From NCBI RefSeq assembly GCF_012928505.1, contig NZ_JABBJN010000061.1, positions 1 through 36,003 on the forward strand: 36,003 nucleotides of DNA, in the 5' to 3' direction. Under the pieces are notes generated by a model. That model made no database searches, was not told where the DNA came from, and worked only from the letters and a program-made list of their open reading frames with translations. Shown here in pieces: positions 1-8,670 of the stretch. This DNA is from Achromobacter sp. Bel. GTDB lineage: Bacteria > Pseudomonadota > Gammaproteobacteria > Burkholderiales > Burkholderiaceae_B. The translations under genes and the position numbers were made by a program. Every line of letters starts with the position of its first letter. The first letter of the stretch is position 1.

Positions 1-535
1 GCCGTGCGTGCGCGGGCATCGCCAGGCCGCTGTCGACCGCGGCGCAGAACACCTTGTCGTAGGCGTTCGCCCCCCATTCTTGCAGCGGCACGTAGTCATC
101 GCGCACGCGACGCGCCAGCGCGCTCGGCGGCGCGCTGCCGGTCGCCAGGAAATAGGCAAGCGCCGCCAGCCCGTGCACGTCGGTCCACGGGCCGCAGGGA
201 TAGGCCGGATCATCCGTGTATTGCTCGAACGCCGCATAGCCGGACTGCCGGGGCGCGTCGTCGGCATCGGGCGCTGGCGCGACCGGCGGCGTCGCCAGAA
301 CGGCCTCGCCCGACGGGCCATGGATGAGGGCCGCCGGACAAATGCCGCCGTGGACCTGACCCGTCTCGTGCAAGGCCGCCAGCGGTCCGGCCAGGCTGGC
401 AACGATCTGCGCGATCGCCCCTTGTCGTCCCGGGCCCCGCGGCATGCGGATTAGCGCTTCCAGGCCCGGCTCGTCCGGCCCGGCGGAGCTGCCGGCCATG
501 TCCGGGACGGGCGGCAGTGCGGAAAGTCTGGACAT
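1..535 (-). CDS. Degenerate Ser/Thr kinase-like protein (probable pseudokinase), 3' end outside window
   Basis: About 178 residues are visible; the gene runs off the left edge. The C-lobe of a Ser/Thr protein kinase is recognisable: an activation-segment end GYAAFEQY (compare GYAPPEQY), then GPWTDVHGLAALAYF, matching helix F with its conserved Asp. Before that, LHETGQVHGGICPAAL stands where LHxxGxVHRDIKPxNI is expected, so the catalytic Asp, the Lys and the Asn are all replaced. No DFG follows (ATPP instead). Only about 40 residues precede this segment, too few for an N-lobe with VAIK lysine and helix C. I chose the ATG at 535 because GGAGG lies 7 nt upstream; an alternative ATG at 565 overlaps the tagF stop (ATGA). 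It is the last visible gene of the tssJKLM-tagF unit. T6SS kinases such as PpkA phosphorylate FHA proteins; this one looks catalytically dead, and any scaffold or binding role is inference. Confidence 0.72.
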   Translation of the reverse strand, partial: MSRLSALPPVPDMAGSSAGPDEPGLEALIRMPRGPGRQGAIAQIVASLAGPLAALHETGQVHGGICPAALIHGPSGEAVLATPPVAPAPDADDAPRQSGYAAFEQYTDDPAYPCGPWTDVHGLAALAYFLATGSAPPSALARRVRDDYVPLQEWGANAYDKVFCAAVDSGLAMPAHAR

Positions 536-561
536 GCGCGGTCCTCCGGGGTCGGTAGGGG

Positions 562-1278
562 TCATGGCCGCCACGTGGGCAGCGACGAAAACAATCGGGC
601 GAACAAGGTGGCATTCAACGCGCCGCCATGGACATAGGTCTGCAATGCCGCGCCGTCGGCCTGGTTGGTCCACCAATAACTGGTGTGCGAACTGGGGTTG
701 AAGCAGAACGGCAGGTCGGGCCACGCGCCCAATGCGCGGCCCGCGACGGGCGCCGGATCCTGCTCGCGTCCCGCGCGCAGGATGTCCATGATGTCGTTGC
801 CCGCCGGCGGCCCGGCCTGCCGTGGCGCCGCAGCGGGCATGCGCACTTGCTGCAGGCTGCGGTCGAACTGTTCCGGCGCGCAGCCATGGCGTACCGCGGC
901 CAACATGCTGGCGCCCACCTGCCGGTAGTAGTCGCTGGCGCCGTCCAGGATGCTGCTGTGATAGTGCGCGGGCGGCATGGCCGCGACCACGCACAAGGGA
1001 TAGCCGCGCCCCACGCGGTCGCGGCTGGGCGTGATGCAGCCCAGCTGCGCCACGCCCGCCCCGGGCCCCGCCGGAATGGCGAAGTTCCAGATCGGGGCGG
1101 ACGCGAAACTGCGCGCGGCCGCGGCGTCCGGCGCCTGCTTGAGCGCGACCAGCCCGAATTGCAGCCAGCGGTCCCACCACGCGATCAGTTCACGCGGCAG
1201 CCGCCGATGCACGAAATCGCCCGCGGCCGGAATCTTGCCATACCAGCCCACTTGCCCGAACTCCAAGCCTAGCTCCAT
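562..1278 (-). CDS. tagF: TagF, T6SS accessory/regulatory protein (DUF2094 family)
   Basis: The 238-residue protein begins with VGWYGKIPAAGDFVHRRLP, the signature of the TagF/DUF2094 (BMA_A0400) family, and contains the family's later WWTNQ-like segment near residue 203. TagF is a cytoplasmic T6SS protein; in Pseudomonas aeruginosa it represses assembly post-translationally by acting on the FHA protein. Here it follows tssM by 13 nt and its stop touches the first possible start of the kinase-like gene, so it is co-transcribed with the membrane-complex genes. The length is normal for a stand-alone TagF; it is not fused to a PppA phosphatase. No PppA gene is visible in the window, though one could lie beyond the left edge. 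Family assignment is firm, the regulatory role is by analogy. Confidence 0.93.
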   Translation of the reverse strand: MELGLEFGQVGWYGKIPAAGDFVHRRLPRELIAWWDRWLQFGLVALKQAPDAAAARSFASAPIWNFAIPAGPGAGVAQLGCITPSRDRVGRGYPLCVVAAMPPAHYHSSILDGASDYYRQVGASMLAAVRHGCAPEQFDRSLQQVRMPAAAPRQAGPPAGNDIMDILRAGREQDPAPVAGRALGAWPDLPFCFNPSSHTSYWWTNQADGAALQTYVHGGALNATLFARLFSSLPTWRP

Positions 1279-1291
1279 GTCCCTGTCCTGG

Positions 1292-4200
1292 TCACGAGGC
1301 GCCGGGGCAGGCGAAGCCCTGCATCTCGGCTAGATGAAAAGGGCTCTTGACGCTGCTGGCGGTGATCTCCAGCACCACCTTGCGCCCGCCCAGATCGAAC
1401 GTGGCCAAGGTGATCTCCGGCGAGGCGCCGCGCTGCAGTTGCGCGCGGTCCAGCATGCGGTTCAGCGCCCATGGCCCCGAGGTCGTCATGCCCGCCGCGC
1501 CCCCTTGCGGCGTCAACTCAATGCGCACCTGGTTGCTTCCCCGCGGGCCCGGCCACTGCACCGTGGTCGCCACCTGCGGCCCGTGCGCATAGCGCACCGG
1601 CTGGCCATCCACGTCCATCACGAATTGCGTGATGCCCGCGTCCATTTCGACGGGCCGGATGGCGACCCGATAGGACGGCATGGGATTGCCCGCCATGAAG
1701 TAGACATCCCGGATGACGCCCGCGCGCTGGAACGCATCCAGCGTGGCGGAATTACCGCCTGACCGCCCATCGACGCCGGGCTTGAAACGCCAGCGCTGGC
1801 CGGAGACGTCGATCTGGGTCGCCAGATTTTTTTGGAAGAAGTCGTCCATCATGCCGTTGGGCGCGAACAGGCGCGCCATGTCGTTGGGCGCCACGTCGCG
1901 CGTCGACCGGCTGGAAAACGGATAGCGCCCCGCCACCGACTGGCCGCAGAACACGCCGATAGTGGCGGACACGGTTTCGCCCATCCGCGCCCGCGCCACG
2001 TCGGACACTTCCCCCGACGCGTTCACGGACAGCGAATTGAGCACATCGCGCAGGGGCCCGGGCAGCCGCCCGGCCTCCGCGCGCAACTTCGTCACCGAGT
2101 CCGAACTGGGCGCCGGACTGCCGCTGCGCAGCGCCGCGTCGGCCGCGGTCAGGTACGTGTAGAGCTCGTTGATGAGGCCCGTGGTCGCGGCGATGGGCGG
2201 CGCGGCGCCCGCGGCCCCGCCTTCGCCTTGCGCCAGGCGACGCCATGGCTCGAAGTACTGGTCCACGATGCGTTCCAGCTTTTCGTCCGACGCGTCGGCG
2301 CGCGTGGCCGCATCGGGCCCCGTGGGGCCGAACATCTGCTCCAGTGCTTCGCGTGTGCTGCTGACGCGGTCGCGCGCCTGATCCACCAGCGACCGGTCGT
2401 CCTTGCCCGATTCGCGCAGCAAGGCGGTCTCGCGTGCAACGCCGCGCACCAGTTGCACCAGCGGCGATTCGGGCGCCGACAAGGTGCGCGCCATCTGGAT
2501 GTTTTGCAGCAAGGACTTGCTGGGCGCCAGTTGCAGGTCGTTCAGGTAGCCGTCCCAGTGCGCCACGTAATCGTTCATGTAGAGGCGCTTGATTCCCGCC
2601 ACCAGCTGGCGCTGCGCGGCCTGGTCCAGCAGTCCCGGCGGGGGGATGTTCAAGATCCACGCATCGTCCGACCTCAGCACCTCCGCCACGCTGGCGACCC
2701 GCTTGTTGAACACGTCCCAATAGCCCCGATAGCTGTACAGCGACGGGATGCCCTGGCTTAGCGGCTTGCCGCTCTTGCGCACGAACACGGCGCTGGCCTG
2801 CGCGCCGCCCAGCGTCACCACCGTGTTCTCGGGCGCCGCATCGGTATTGGCCAGCGTGCGGCGCAGTCTGCTGTAGGCCCTTTGGGCCAACGTGTAGCGC
2901 GCCAGTTTCTCGCGCGCCTGCGCCACCAGCGCATCATCCTTCGGAAACGGCGACGCCAGCACGCGGCCCTGCGTCAGGTTGCGCAGATGCAGCGACAACT
3001 GTTCGTACTGGCGGCGCGTGTAGCCCTCGGGCAGAGTGGCCTGCATGTCCGACAACAGCCACGCATGCATGAACTCCGGGTCGTAGCGGTCGGCTTCGTA
3101 AAGCATCAGATAGGCGCGCAGCGCCTCGTAGGAATACTCCAGGTCGCTGGCCGACGCGTCGCGCAACGCCGCCTCGACGCGCCGCGCTACTTGCGGCAGC
3201 AGCACCTGGTCCAGCGTGTTGTCATAGACACCCTGCGCCGCCGCTTGCAGCTTCTGGCCCTGATACAGGCCGAAGCGGTAGCCAAGCGGCGGCTTGTCGA
3301 TCTCGAAATCTTCATGCCGCGGCAAATACCACAGGCTGTCCAGGAAGGGCATCAGGCCCAGCAGGTCGCCCGTGCGCGTGATCTTGATGTCGCGCGTCAA
3401 CTTTTCCACGGCGGGAACACGCCGCGCGACTTCCTCCACATAGGCCGAGTTATTGCGGTAGCTGAGCGCCCAGCCCGCGATCAGCGCGACGAACATCGCG
3501 GTGACCAGTCCGTATCCCGCCCAATGCAATTGCCGGTAGCGGCGCTCCCAACGCAGGTTGCGGCCCGCCAGCCCCGCTTCGCGGAAGATGACGTCGCGCA
3601 GCAGGTTCTTCAGGAAGTAGCTGCGCCCCTCGGTTTCGCCTGGCACGTTGGGCGCAGGCGCCGCGGCGCCCTCGATGCGCAGGTAGCGCTTGAGGTGCCC
3701 GGTCACCTGGTCGAACGTCTCGCCGCCCTGGGTGCCGCTGGTGAAGTACACCCCGCGCGGAATCACCCGGGCTTCGAACTTCGACGTGGCGAACACGTCG
3801 CTCAGGAAATGGCCCAGAATGGCTTGAAGCCCGGCGAATTGCTGCGGCAGCATGTAGGCCAGCGCGCGCCGCGCCGGGTCTTCCTCGGCGGCCACCACTT
3901 CGGGCAGGGCGTCGTCCAGGCGCCGCTGCAGCAGCGCATACTCGGCGTGGAAGGCCTCGTACAGATCAAAGCCGGGCTCCTGCGAACGCGCGTAGGGCAA
4001 GGTAAAGCCCCAGACCTGTGCCAGCTCGTCGCGACTGAAGGACGCGAAATACTCTTCGAAGCCGGACAGCAGGTCGGTCTTGGTCACCAGCACGTAAACG
4101 GGAAACGCAATGCCCAGCTGCTCGCGCAATTCCTGCAACCGCCGCCGCAGCACCGCGGCATGCTGCGCCCGTTCAGCATCGGAGGCCGACAACAGGTCTT

Positions 4201-4918
4201 CGACACTGACAGTCAGCATTGCGCCGTTGATCGGCTGCCGGCCACGGTACTTGGTCAGCAGGCCGAGAAAGCCGCGCCACTCCTGCTCGTCGCCTGTCGG
4301 ATCGCTTTCGTGCGTGGTGTAACGTCCCGCCGTATCCAGCAGCACCGCATCGTCGGTGAACCACCAATCGCAATTGCGGGTGCCGCCCACACCGCGCAGG
4401 GCCACCTTCCCGTAGCGCTCCGCCAAGGGAAAATTCAGGCCCGAGTTCACCAACGCCGTGGTCTTGCCCGCCCCCGGCGCGCCGATGATCACGTACCAGG
4501 GCAGCTGGTACAGGTATTGCTTGGAAAAGCGGTCCAGCGGGCGGCGCCTGCCGCGGCTCTCGAAACGCGTCTTGCGCAGCAGTTCGACCGCCTCGTCGAA
4601 CCGCGCTTCCAACTGGCGTATCTCATCGTTCTCCGGCGTCTCTGCCACCGGCTTTTCCATGCGCGGCCGAGGCCGGAGCTGGCCCAGCAACTGCGCATTC
4701 AAGCGCCCTTCCCGCCATTTGCGCCACACGATGCGTAGCAGCCATATTGCGAAGATCGCCACGATCACGATGAGGCGCACCGCCTCGCTCTCCAATGGCC
4801 GCACCGTGCCGACCGCGACAAGCGGGCCCGCGATCCAGATCAGCAGCGCAAGCGCCACCAGCCCCAGGAAATTCCACACGCGACGGCTGAAGAACCATCC
4901 GAACAGCCTGTAGATCAT
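1292..4918 (-). CDS. tssM: TssM (IcmF-like) inner-membrane T6SS component
   Basis: The 1208-residue protein has the TssM/IcmF plan. Two transmembrane helices lie near the N-terminus (about residues 16-36 and 47-64), followed by a cytoplasmic NTPase-like domain with an intact Walker A GAPGAGKT (about 146-153) and a Walker B-like VLLDTAGRYTT (about 192-202). A third transmembrane helix comes near residue 475, then a long periplasmic domain. TssM forms the trans-envelope complex with TssL and the lipoprotein TssJ, and its periplasmic part contacts TssJ. Its ATG overlaps the tssL stop by 4 nt (ATGA), which implies translational coupling. Walker A is complete, unlike in some TssM proteins where it is lost. 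The length is at the usual size for the family and no frameshift is evident. Confidence 0.97.
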   Translation of the reverse strand: MIYRLFGWFFSRRVWNFLGLVALALLIWIAGPLVAVGTVRPLESEAVRLIVIVAIFAIWLLRIVWRKWREGRLNAQLLGQLRPRPRMEKPVAETPENDEIRQLEARFDEAVELLRKTRFESRGRRRPLDRFSKQYLYQLPWYVIIGAPGAGKTTALVNSGLNFPLAERYGKVALRGVGGTRNCDWWFTDDAVLLDTAGRYTTHESDPTGDEQEWRGFLGLLTKYRGRQPINGAMLTVSVEDLLSASDAERAQHAAVLRRRLQELREQLGIAFPVYVLVTKTDLLSGFEEYFASFSRDELAQVWGFTLPYARSQEPGFDLYEAFHAEYALLQRRLDDALPEVVAAEEDPARRALAYMLPQQFAGLQAILGHFLSDVFATSKFEARVIPRGVYFTSGTQGGETFDQVTGHLKRYLRIEGAAAPAPNVPGETEGRSYFLKNLLRDVIFREAGLAGRNLRWERRYRQLHWAGYGLVTAMFVALIAGWALSYRNNSAYVEEVARRVPAVEKLTRDIKITRTGDLLGLMPFLDSLWYLPRHEDFEIDKPPLGYRFGLYQGQKLQAAAQGVYDNTLDQVLLPQVARRVEAALRDASASDLEYSYEALRAYLMLYEADRYDPEFMHAWLLSDMQATLPEGYTRRQYEQLSLHLRNLTQGRVLASPFPKDDALVAQAREKLARYTLAQRAYSRLRRTLANTDAAPENTVVTLGGAQASAVFVRKSGKPLSQGIPSLYSYRGYWDVFNKRVASVAEVLRSDDAWILNIPPPGLLDQAAQRQLVAGIKRLYMNDYVAHWDGYLNDLQLAPSKSLLQNIQMARTLSAPESPLVQLVRGVARETALLRESGKDDRSLVDQARDRVSSTREALEQMFGPTGPDAATRADASDEKLERIVDQYFEPWRRLAQGEGGAAGAAPPIAATTGLINELYTYLTAADAALRSGSPAPSSDSVTKLRAEAGRLPGPLRDVLNSLSVNASGEVSDVARARMGETVSATIGVFCGQSVAGRYPFSSRSTRDVAPNDMARLFAPNGMMDDFFQKNLATQIDVSGQRWRFKPGVDGRSGGNSATLDAFQRAGVIRDVYFMAGNPMPSYRVAIRPVEMDAGITQFVMDVDGQPVRYAHGPQVATTVQWPGPRGSNQVRIELTPQGGAAGMTTSGPWALNRMLDRAQLQRGASPEITLATFDLGGRKVVLEITASSVKSPFHLAEMQGFACPGAS

Positions 4919-6201
4919 TCTTGGCCTCCCTGTCCGTCACCCGCATGCGGCGCGGGCGGCACCAGCACCGTGATCTCCACCCGCCGATTCAGCGCACGGC
5001 CTGCGGCCGTGTCGTTGGGCGCCACGGGATCGGCGTCTCCGCGCCCTTCCGCCCTCACCCGCGCGGTTTGTCCCAGGCGTTGCTCCAGCATGTCCTTGAC
5101 GGCGTCGGCGCGCGCCTGCGACAGATGCCAATTGGACGGAAAGCGCGCGCTGCGCATCGGCGTATTGTCGGAGTAGCCGCGAACCAGGATGGCGCCCTGC
5201 GTCTGGCGCAGCGCGTCCGCCACGCGCGACAGCACGGGCAGATACGGATCGCGCACGGAACTGGCGCCGGACTCGAACACCCCGTCGCCGCGCAGCACCA
5301 CGACGCTGCGGTCCACTTCGTCGCGCACGCTCACCAATTGATCGCGTATCTCGGGCGCCAGGAACAACGCCAGCCGAGGCGCGGGCGCCGGCCGCTTCAC
5401 GGCCGCCGGCGCGATCTGCACGGTGGGCGGTTTAAGGTGGCTGATGGACGCGAACACGCCATCGGACTCGCTGCCCAGCCGCCAGCCCAATCCCCAGTAC
5501 AGGGCCAACGCCAGCACGGCGGCCAGCGCGCCGAATACCCACAAGGGCACCGGCAAGCGGCGCAGGGGCGTCTGCGCCGGCTCGTCGCGCCAGTGCGGCG
5601 ACAAGGCCAGCGCGTATTCGCCGCGCGCACCGCGCAGGATGCGCAGCAGCCGCTGACGCAGCGTTTCCAGCTGCGAGCGGCCGTTGTCCATCACGCGGTA
5701 ACGACCTTCGAAACCCAGCAGCAGGCAGTAGTACAGCAATTCCAGCAGGTCCAGATGCTGCGCGGGGTTCTGCGACAGCTTGGCCAGCAGCTGGAAGAAT
5801 TTTTCGCCGCCCCACGTCTCGTTGTGGAACGTGACCAGGAGGCTATGCGCCGACCACACGCCGCTCCCGCCCCACGGCGTAAGCGCCGCGGCTTCATCCA
5901 GCGCGGTGCACAGGCAGTAGCGCGCGCCCAGGATCGTTTCATTCGGAATGCCCGCCTGCTGCGCCCGTAACTCGAACTGCCGGATCTCGTCCAGCAAGTG
6001 CTCGCGCAGCATCGCCGCCGACGGATGCGCCGCGGTCGCGCGGATCTGCGGGATCAGGTCCAGCAGCGGGTTGGCCGCCGCCACCAGCGGATTGGTCCCG
6101 CTGATGACGTAATCGTGGGGCCGCAGCCGGCCGGGGCCTTGAGCGGAGCCGTCGCCCAGCCCTCCCGGCGGTGCGGACAGCGTGTGATCCGATGCGTGCA
6201 T
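4915..6201 (-). CDS. tssL: TssL with C-terminal OmpA/peptidoglycan-binding domain
   Basis: The N-terminal part is the DotU/IcmH-like cytoplasmic domain: NPLLDLIPQIRATA, then ARYCLCTALDEAALTPWG-type and LFHNETWGGEKFFQLL-type family signatures. A single transmembrane helix (LWVFGALAAVLALALYWGL) follows near residue 225, then a periplasmic OmpA-like domain with VRGYSDNTPMRS and the closing NRRVEI. Such an 'evolved' TssL anchors the T6SS membrane complex to peptidoglycan directly. I chose the ATG at 6201 because GGAGA lies 5-6 nt upstream; a longer form starting at TTG 6219 would overlap the tssK stop by 4 nt and adds six residues. The stop overlaps the tssM start. The fused OmpA domain explains why no separate TagL-type anchor gene is seen. 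Confidence 0.95.
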   Translation of the reverse strand: MHASDHTLSAPPGGLGDGSAQGPGRLRPHDYVISGTNPLVAAANPLLDLIPQIRATAAHPSAAMLREHLLDEIRQFELRAQQAGIPNETILGARYCLCTALDEAAALTPWGGSGVWSAHSLLVTFHNETWGGEKFFQLLAKLSQNPAQHLDLLELLYYCLLLGFEGRYRVMDNGRSQLETLRQRLLRILRGARGEYALALSPHWRDEPAQTPLRRLPVPLWVFGALAAVLALALYWGLGWRLGSESDGVFASISHLKPPTVQIAPAAVKRPAPAPRLALFLAPEIRDQLVSVRDEVDRSVVVLRGDGVFESGASSVRDPYLPVLSRVADALRQTQGAILVRGYSDNTPMRSARFPSNWHLSQARADAVKDMLEQRLGQTARVRAEGRGDADPVAPNDTAAGRALNRRVEITVLVPPAPHAGDGQGGQE

Positions 6202-6215
6202 AACTGTCTCCGCGC

Positions 6216-7550
6216 TCAATCGCGCAATGCCCAGAACTCCATCGTCAGCCCGGGAAAGTCGCCGGCCAGGTGCAGCGCAAGCGCCCCGGTGCGCTCCAGC
6301 TGCTTCCAGAATTCGCCGCTTTTATCCAATTCGAAATACACGTGCCCGGCGCTGTAGGGAATCTGCCGGGGCGCCACCGGCAGCGCGCGCACCGTCACCC
6401 CGGGCAGCTGCAGATGCACCAGGTCGCGGATCCGCTCGACGGGACCGATCTTGACCTGCGCGGGAAAGCGCGCGCGCACGGTGTCCGTGCCCAGGTCCGC
6501 ATGCACGGCCAGCACGAACCCGGCGGTCTGCAGCAGCTCGGCGTCCGCGATCTGTGCCACCCGCACGCCCTGTCCCCTGTCCTGCAACGGAATCTGCAAG
6601 GCGCGCTGCTCCAGCACCGCCGACAACGAGCGGCGCAGCTCCGCCATCAAGGGCGCGAAACTGCCCTGCAGGTCGTCGTGGACGTACTCGTGCAACACCT
6701 CCGGACGCCGCGTGGCGGTTGTGAAGGTGGACAGATCGCAGGCCAGCATCAACCAGTCGTGGAACAGGCGCTCCGGATGCAGGGCGGCGCTTTGCCGTCC
6801 ATGCCAAAGTGCGCCCACGTAGCGGTTGACGGTTTCCAGGAGCATGAAGTCGGAGACTTCGGAGACGCCGCCGCGGCCCGGTTGCGACAGGCGTTCGGCC
6901 AGCGCCTCGCTGCGGGCGCCCAGCAGGCCGTACAGCTCGTTGACCAGCCCGCGCAGCACCGGATGCTCACCCGCCGCCAGCCAGGGCGCCACGTACCCCT
7001 CGTCCAGCACCACGCGGTTGTCCGGGCGGCGCTCCATCACGCGTGCCACGCCCAGGCCCAGCCAATCGTCGGTCAACTCGTCTTCCAGCATCAGGCGCAG
7101 CCGCAGCCGGCCCAGTTGCAGCAGGGCCGGCTCCAGCCCCATCGAGCCGGTGTCTTCCACATCGGCCTCGTGCACCAGATAGCGCGCCAAGGTGTCCTCT
7201 TCGCCTTCGTAGATCACGTCGGTGGCGCCGGGACGCGCGCGAGGCATCGCCAGCAGGACCCGCGCGCCGCGGGCCTGCGGCGGCACCTCGAACGCCGCGG
7301 GCGCGGCATCCGGGTCCGAAAAGTCGAAGGGCGTGCCGTCGGGCATGACGCCCTGCGCTTGCGTCAGCACCAGTTTGCCGATCGCCAGCGCGTCGCGGTC
7401 CAGCGACAGATGACTGAATCCCCAGAAGAACCCTTGCGCCGCGGCCGCACGCTGTTGCGCCGCGTGCAGCAAATGGCGCTCAAGCTGCTGGAAATGCTGG
7501 GGCCGCAGGAACATTCCCTCCGACCAGATCACTTTGTCTTTGCTCACCAT
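6216..7550 (-). CDS. tssK: TssK baseplate-to-membrane adaptor
   Basis: The 444-residue protein opens with KVIWSEGMFLRPQHFQQ, the strongly conserved TssK N-terminus that resembles phage receptor-binding proteins, and ends with a FYFELDKSGEFWKQL-like C-terminal region typical of the family. TssK trimers connect the baseplate (TssEFG/VgrG) to the cytoplasmic parts of TssL and TssM. It lies second in the tssJKLM-tagF unit, 23 nt after tssJ. Length and both termini match the family, and nothing is missing. Confidence 0.97.
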   Translation of the reverse strand: MVSKDKVIWSEGMFLRPQHFQQLERHLLHAAQQRAAAAQGFFWGFSHLSLDRDALAIGKLVLTQAQGVMPDGTPFDFSDPDAAPAAFEVPPQARGARVLLAMPRARPGATDVIYEGEEDTLARYLVHEADVEDTGSMGLEPALLQLGRLRLRLMLEDELTDDWLGLGVARVMERRPDNRVVLDEGYVAPWLAAGEHPVLRGLVNELYGLLGARSEALAERLSQPGRGGVSEVSDFMLLETVNRYVGALWHGRQSAALHPERLFHDWLMLACDLSTFTTATRRPEVLHEYVHDDLQGSFAPLMAELRRSLSAVLEQRALQIPLQDRGQGVRVAQIADAELLQTAGFVLAVHADLGTDTVRARFPAQVKIGPVERIRDLVHLQLPGVTVRALPVAPRQIPYSAGHVYFELDKSGEFWKQLERTGALALHLAGDFPGLTMEFWALRD

Positions 7551-7573
7551 GGTCCGGTTCTCTTATTGTGTTT

Positions 7574-8152
7574 CTAAAAGGGCCACCACGAACGGTCGCG
7601 GTCCACTTCCTCCAGCCCGGCGCGCTTGACCGCGACTTTCACCGTCTCCTCGTTCGGCGAAAACTGCCAGACCTTGTAGATATTGGTGTCCTGGGCCTCG
7701 GGCAACTGCACCAGCAGGCGCCATTTTCTTTGTTCAAGCTCCCGATACGCCGCCACCACGCCCACCACGCGCGCCTCCGGGTTGCCGGGGTAATGCAGCA
7801 CCTTCGTCTCGCCGGGCCGCAGGATCACCTGATCGGTGTTGAGCAGTTCCGCGCCCAGTGCCGCATGCGCGTCGGCTTGAAGCGTGAAGAAGTCGCGCGA
7901 TTCGAAGGTGCTGGCCGATTTCAATTCATAGATGGTCACCTGCACGGGCGAAGGCCTGCCGCCGGCGTTCACATTTACCTTCGGGTCCGCGCGCAACTCG
8001 ATGGCATAGGGCGCGGGCACGCGCTTGGCGGTCGACGAGCACCCTGCGATCAGCGCGCCGGCCGCCAGGCTCGCGGCGATCAACGCAGCGCGGCGCAATG
8101 GCCGGCGGACGCGATCTCCCGTGAGGGCCCTTCGGTGAAGTAAAGCGTTCAT
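7574..8152 (-). CDS. tssJ: TssJ outer-membrane lipoprotein
   Basis: From the ATG at 8152 (GAGGT 4 nt upstream) the product is 192 residues. It carries a basic N-terminus, a hydrophobic stretch and a lipobox LIAGC with the acylated Cys at residue 38, then the TssJ fold with segments PYAIELRADPKVN, VTIYELKSASTF and VVAAYRELEQRKWR. TssJ is the outer-membrane-anchored lipoprotein that recruits TssM. A longer reading from 8224 would place an unusual arginine-rich extension before the signal sequence, so I rejected it. It is the first gene of the tssJKLM-tagF-kinase unit and diverges from the TssQ-like gene at 8272. Confidence 0.93.
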   Translation of the reverse strand: MNALLHRRALTGDRVRRPLRRAALIAASLAAGALIAGCSSTAKRVPAPYAIELRADPKVNVNAGGRPSPVQVTIYELKSASTFESRDFFTLQADAHAALGAELLNTDQVILRPGETKVLHYPGNPEARVVGVVAAYRELEQRKWRLLVQLPEAQDTNIYKVWQFSPNEETVKVAVKRAGLEEVDRDRSWWPF

Positions 8153-8271
8153 AAGACCTCGGAAATAAAAATACACACGTCTGTTACGCCGAGACGCAAC
8201 CCTGCCGCGCGGGGCCGCTATCATCGGCGCAATAGCCCTGCCTCCTTTTCTTCGACCGACACGCCCGCGCC
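8153..8271. promoter_or_regulatory. Divergent intergenic region, tssJ / tssQ-like
   Basis: These 119 bases separate two diverging T6SS units and must hold promoters for both, unless the plus-strand pair is driven from elsewhere. On the minus strand, TTGCGT followed 18 nt later by TGTATT in an AT-rich patch (8160-8175) is a weak sigma-70-like arrangement ahead of tssJ. On the plus strand, TATCAT at 8219-8224 resembles a -10 box without a convincing -35. No clear operator palindrome was seen. Assignment is by position, with weak motif support. Confidence 0.35.
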
Positions 8272-8643
8272 ATGAAACAGCCCGTCCGTATCAGCTTGAT
8301 CTCCCTCTTCGCGGTTCTTGCGGCCTGTACTTCCGCCCCCTCGCCGCAGGCCGCGGACGCCTTGCAGCAGGTTCGCGACGAATACGCCGCCAGCCGATTC
8401 GGCGATGTGGCACGCACCGTCGCCACTTCCGATGCCCTGGCCGCCGCGCCCACGCCCATGCGGGTCGAAGCGTTGAAGCTTCAGGCCTTCAGCTACTGCG
8501 TCATCGGCTACCGGCAACTGTGCGAAGACAGCTTCGCCCGCATCCTGCAACTGCAACCCTCGTTCGAACTCGCGCCCAACGAAACCGGGCATCCCCAATG
8601 GGGTCCCGCATTCCAGGCGGCCAAGGCGGCCCAGGCCCACTGA
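8272..8643 (+). CDS. TssQ-like T6SS-associated lipoprotein
   Basis: The 123-residue protein has a short signal peptide with lipobox LAAC, acylated Cys at residue 19, and then an all-helical TPR-like body (VRDEYAASRFGDVARTV; RVEALKLQAFSYCVIGY) ending in GHPQWGPAFQAAKAA. Small lipoproteins of this kind next to tssJ and an FHA gene are annotated as TssQ family in Burkholderiales. Their role is not well established; attachment to the outer membrane near TssJ and the membrane complex is inferred. It diverges from tssJ and is followed 27 nt later by the FHA gene, which has its own GGAG. The TssQ name rests on pattern memory and context. Confidence 0.7.
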   Translation: MKQPVRISLISLFAVLAACTSAPSPQAADALQQVRDEYAASRFGDVARTVATSDALAAAPTPMRVEALKLQAFSYCVIGYRQLCEDSFARILQLQPSFELAPNETGHPQWGPAFQAAKAAQAH

Positions 8644-8670
8644 CGCGCCACAGGCGCCAAGGAGACAGGC

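Noticed and set aside
2882..4738. Long plus-strand open frame of 618 codons opposite tssM
   Set aside because: It is antisense to a certain gene, in GC-rich DNA where codon bias keeps opposite frames open. Its protein is Arg/Gln/His-rich with no recognisable domain and no ribosome-binding site was evident.
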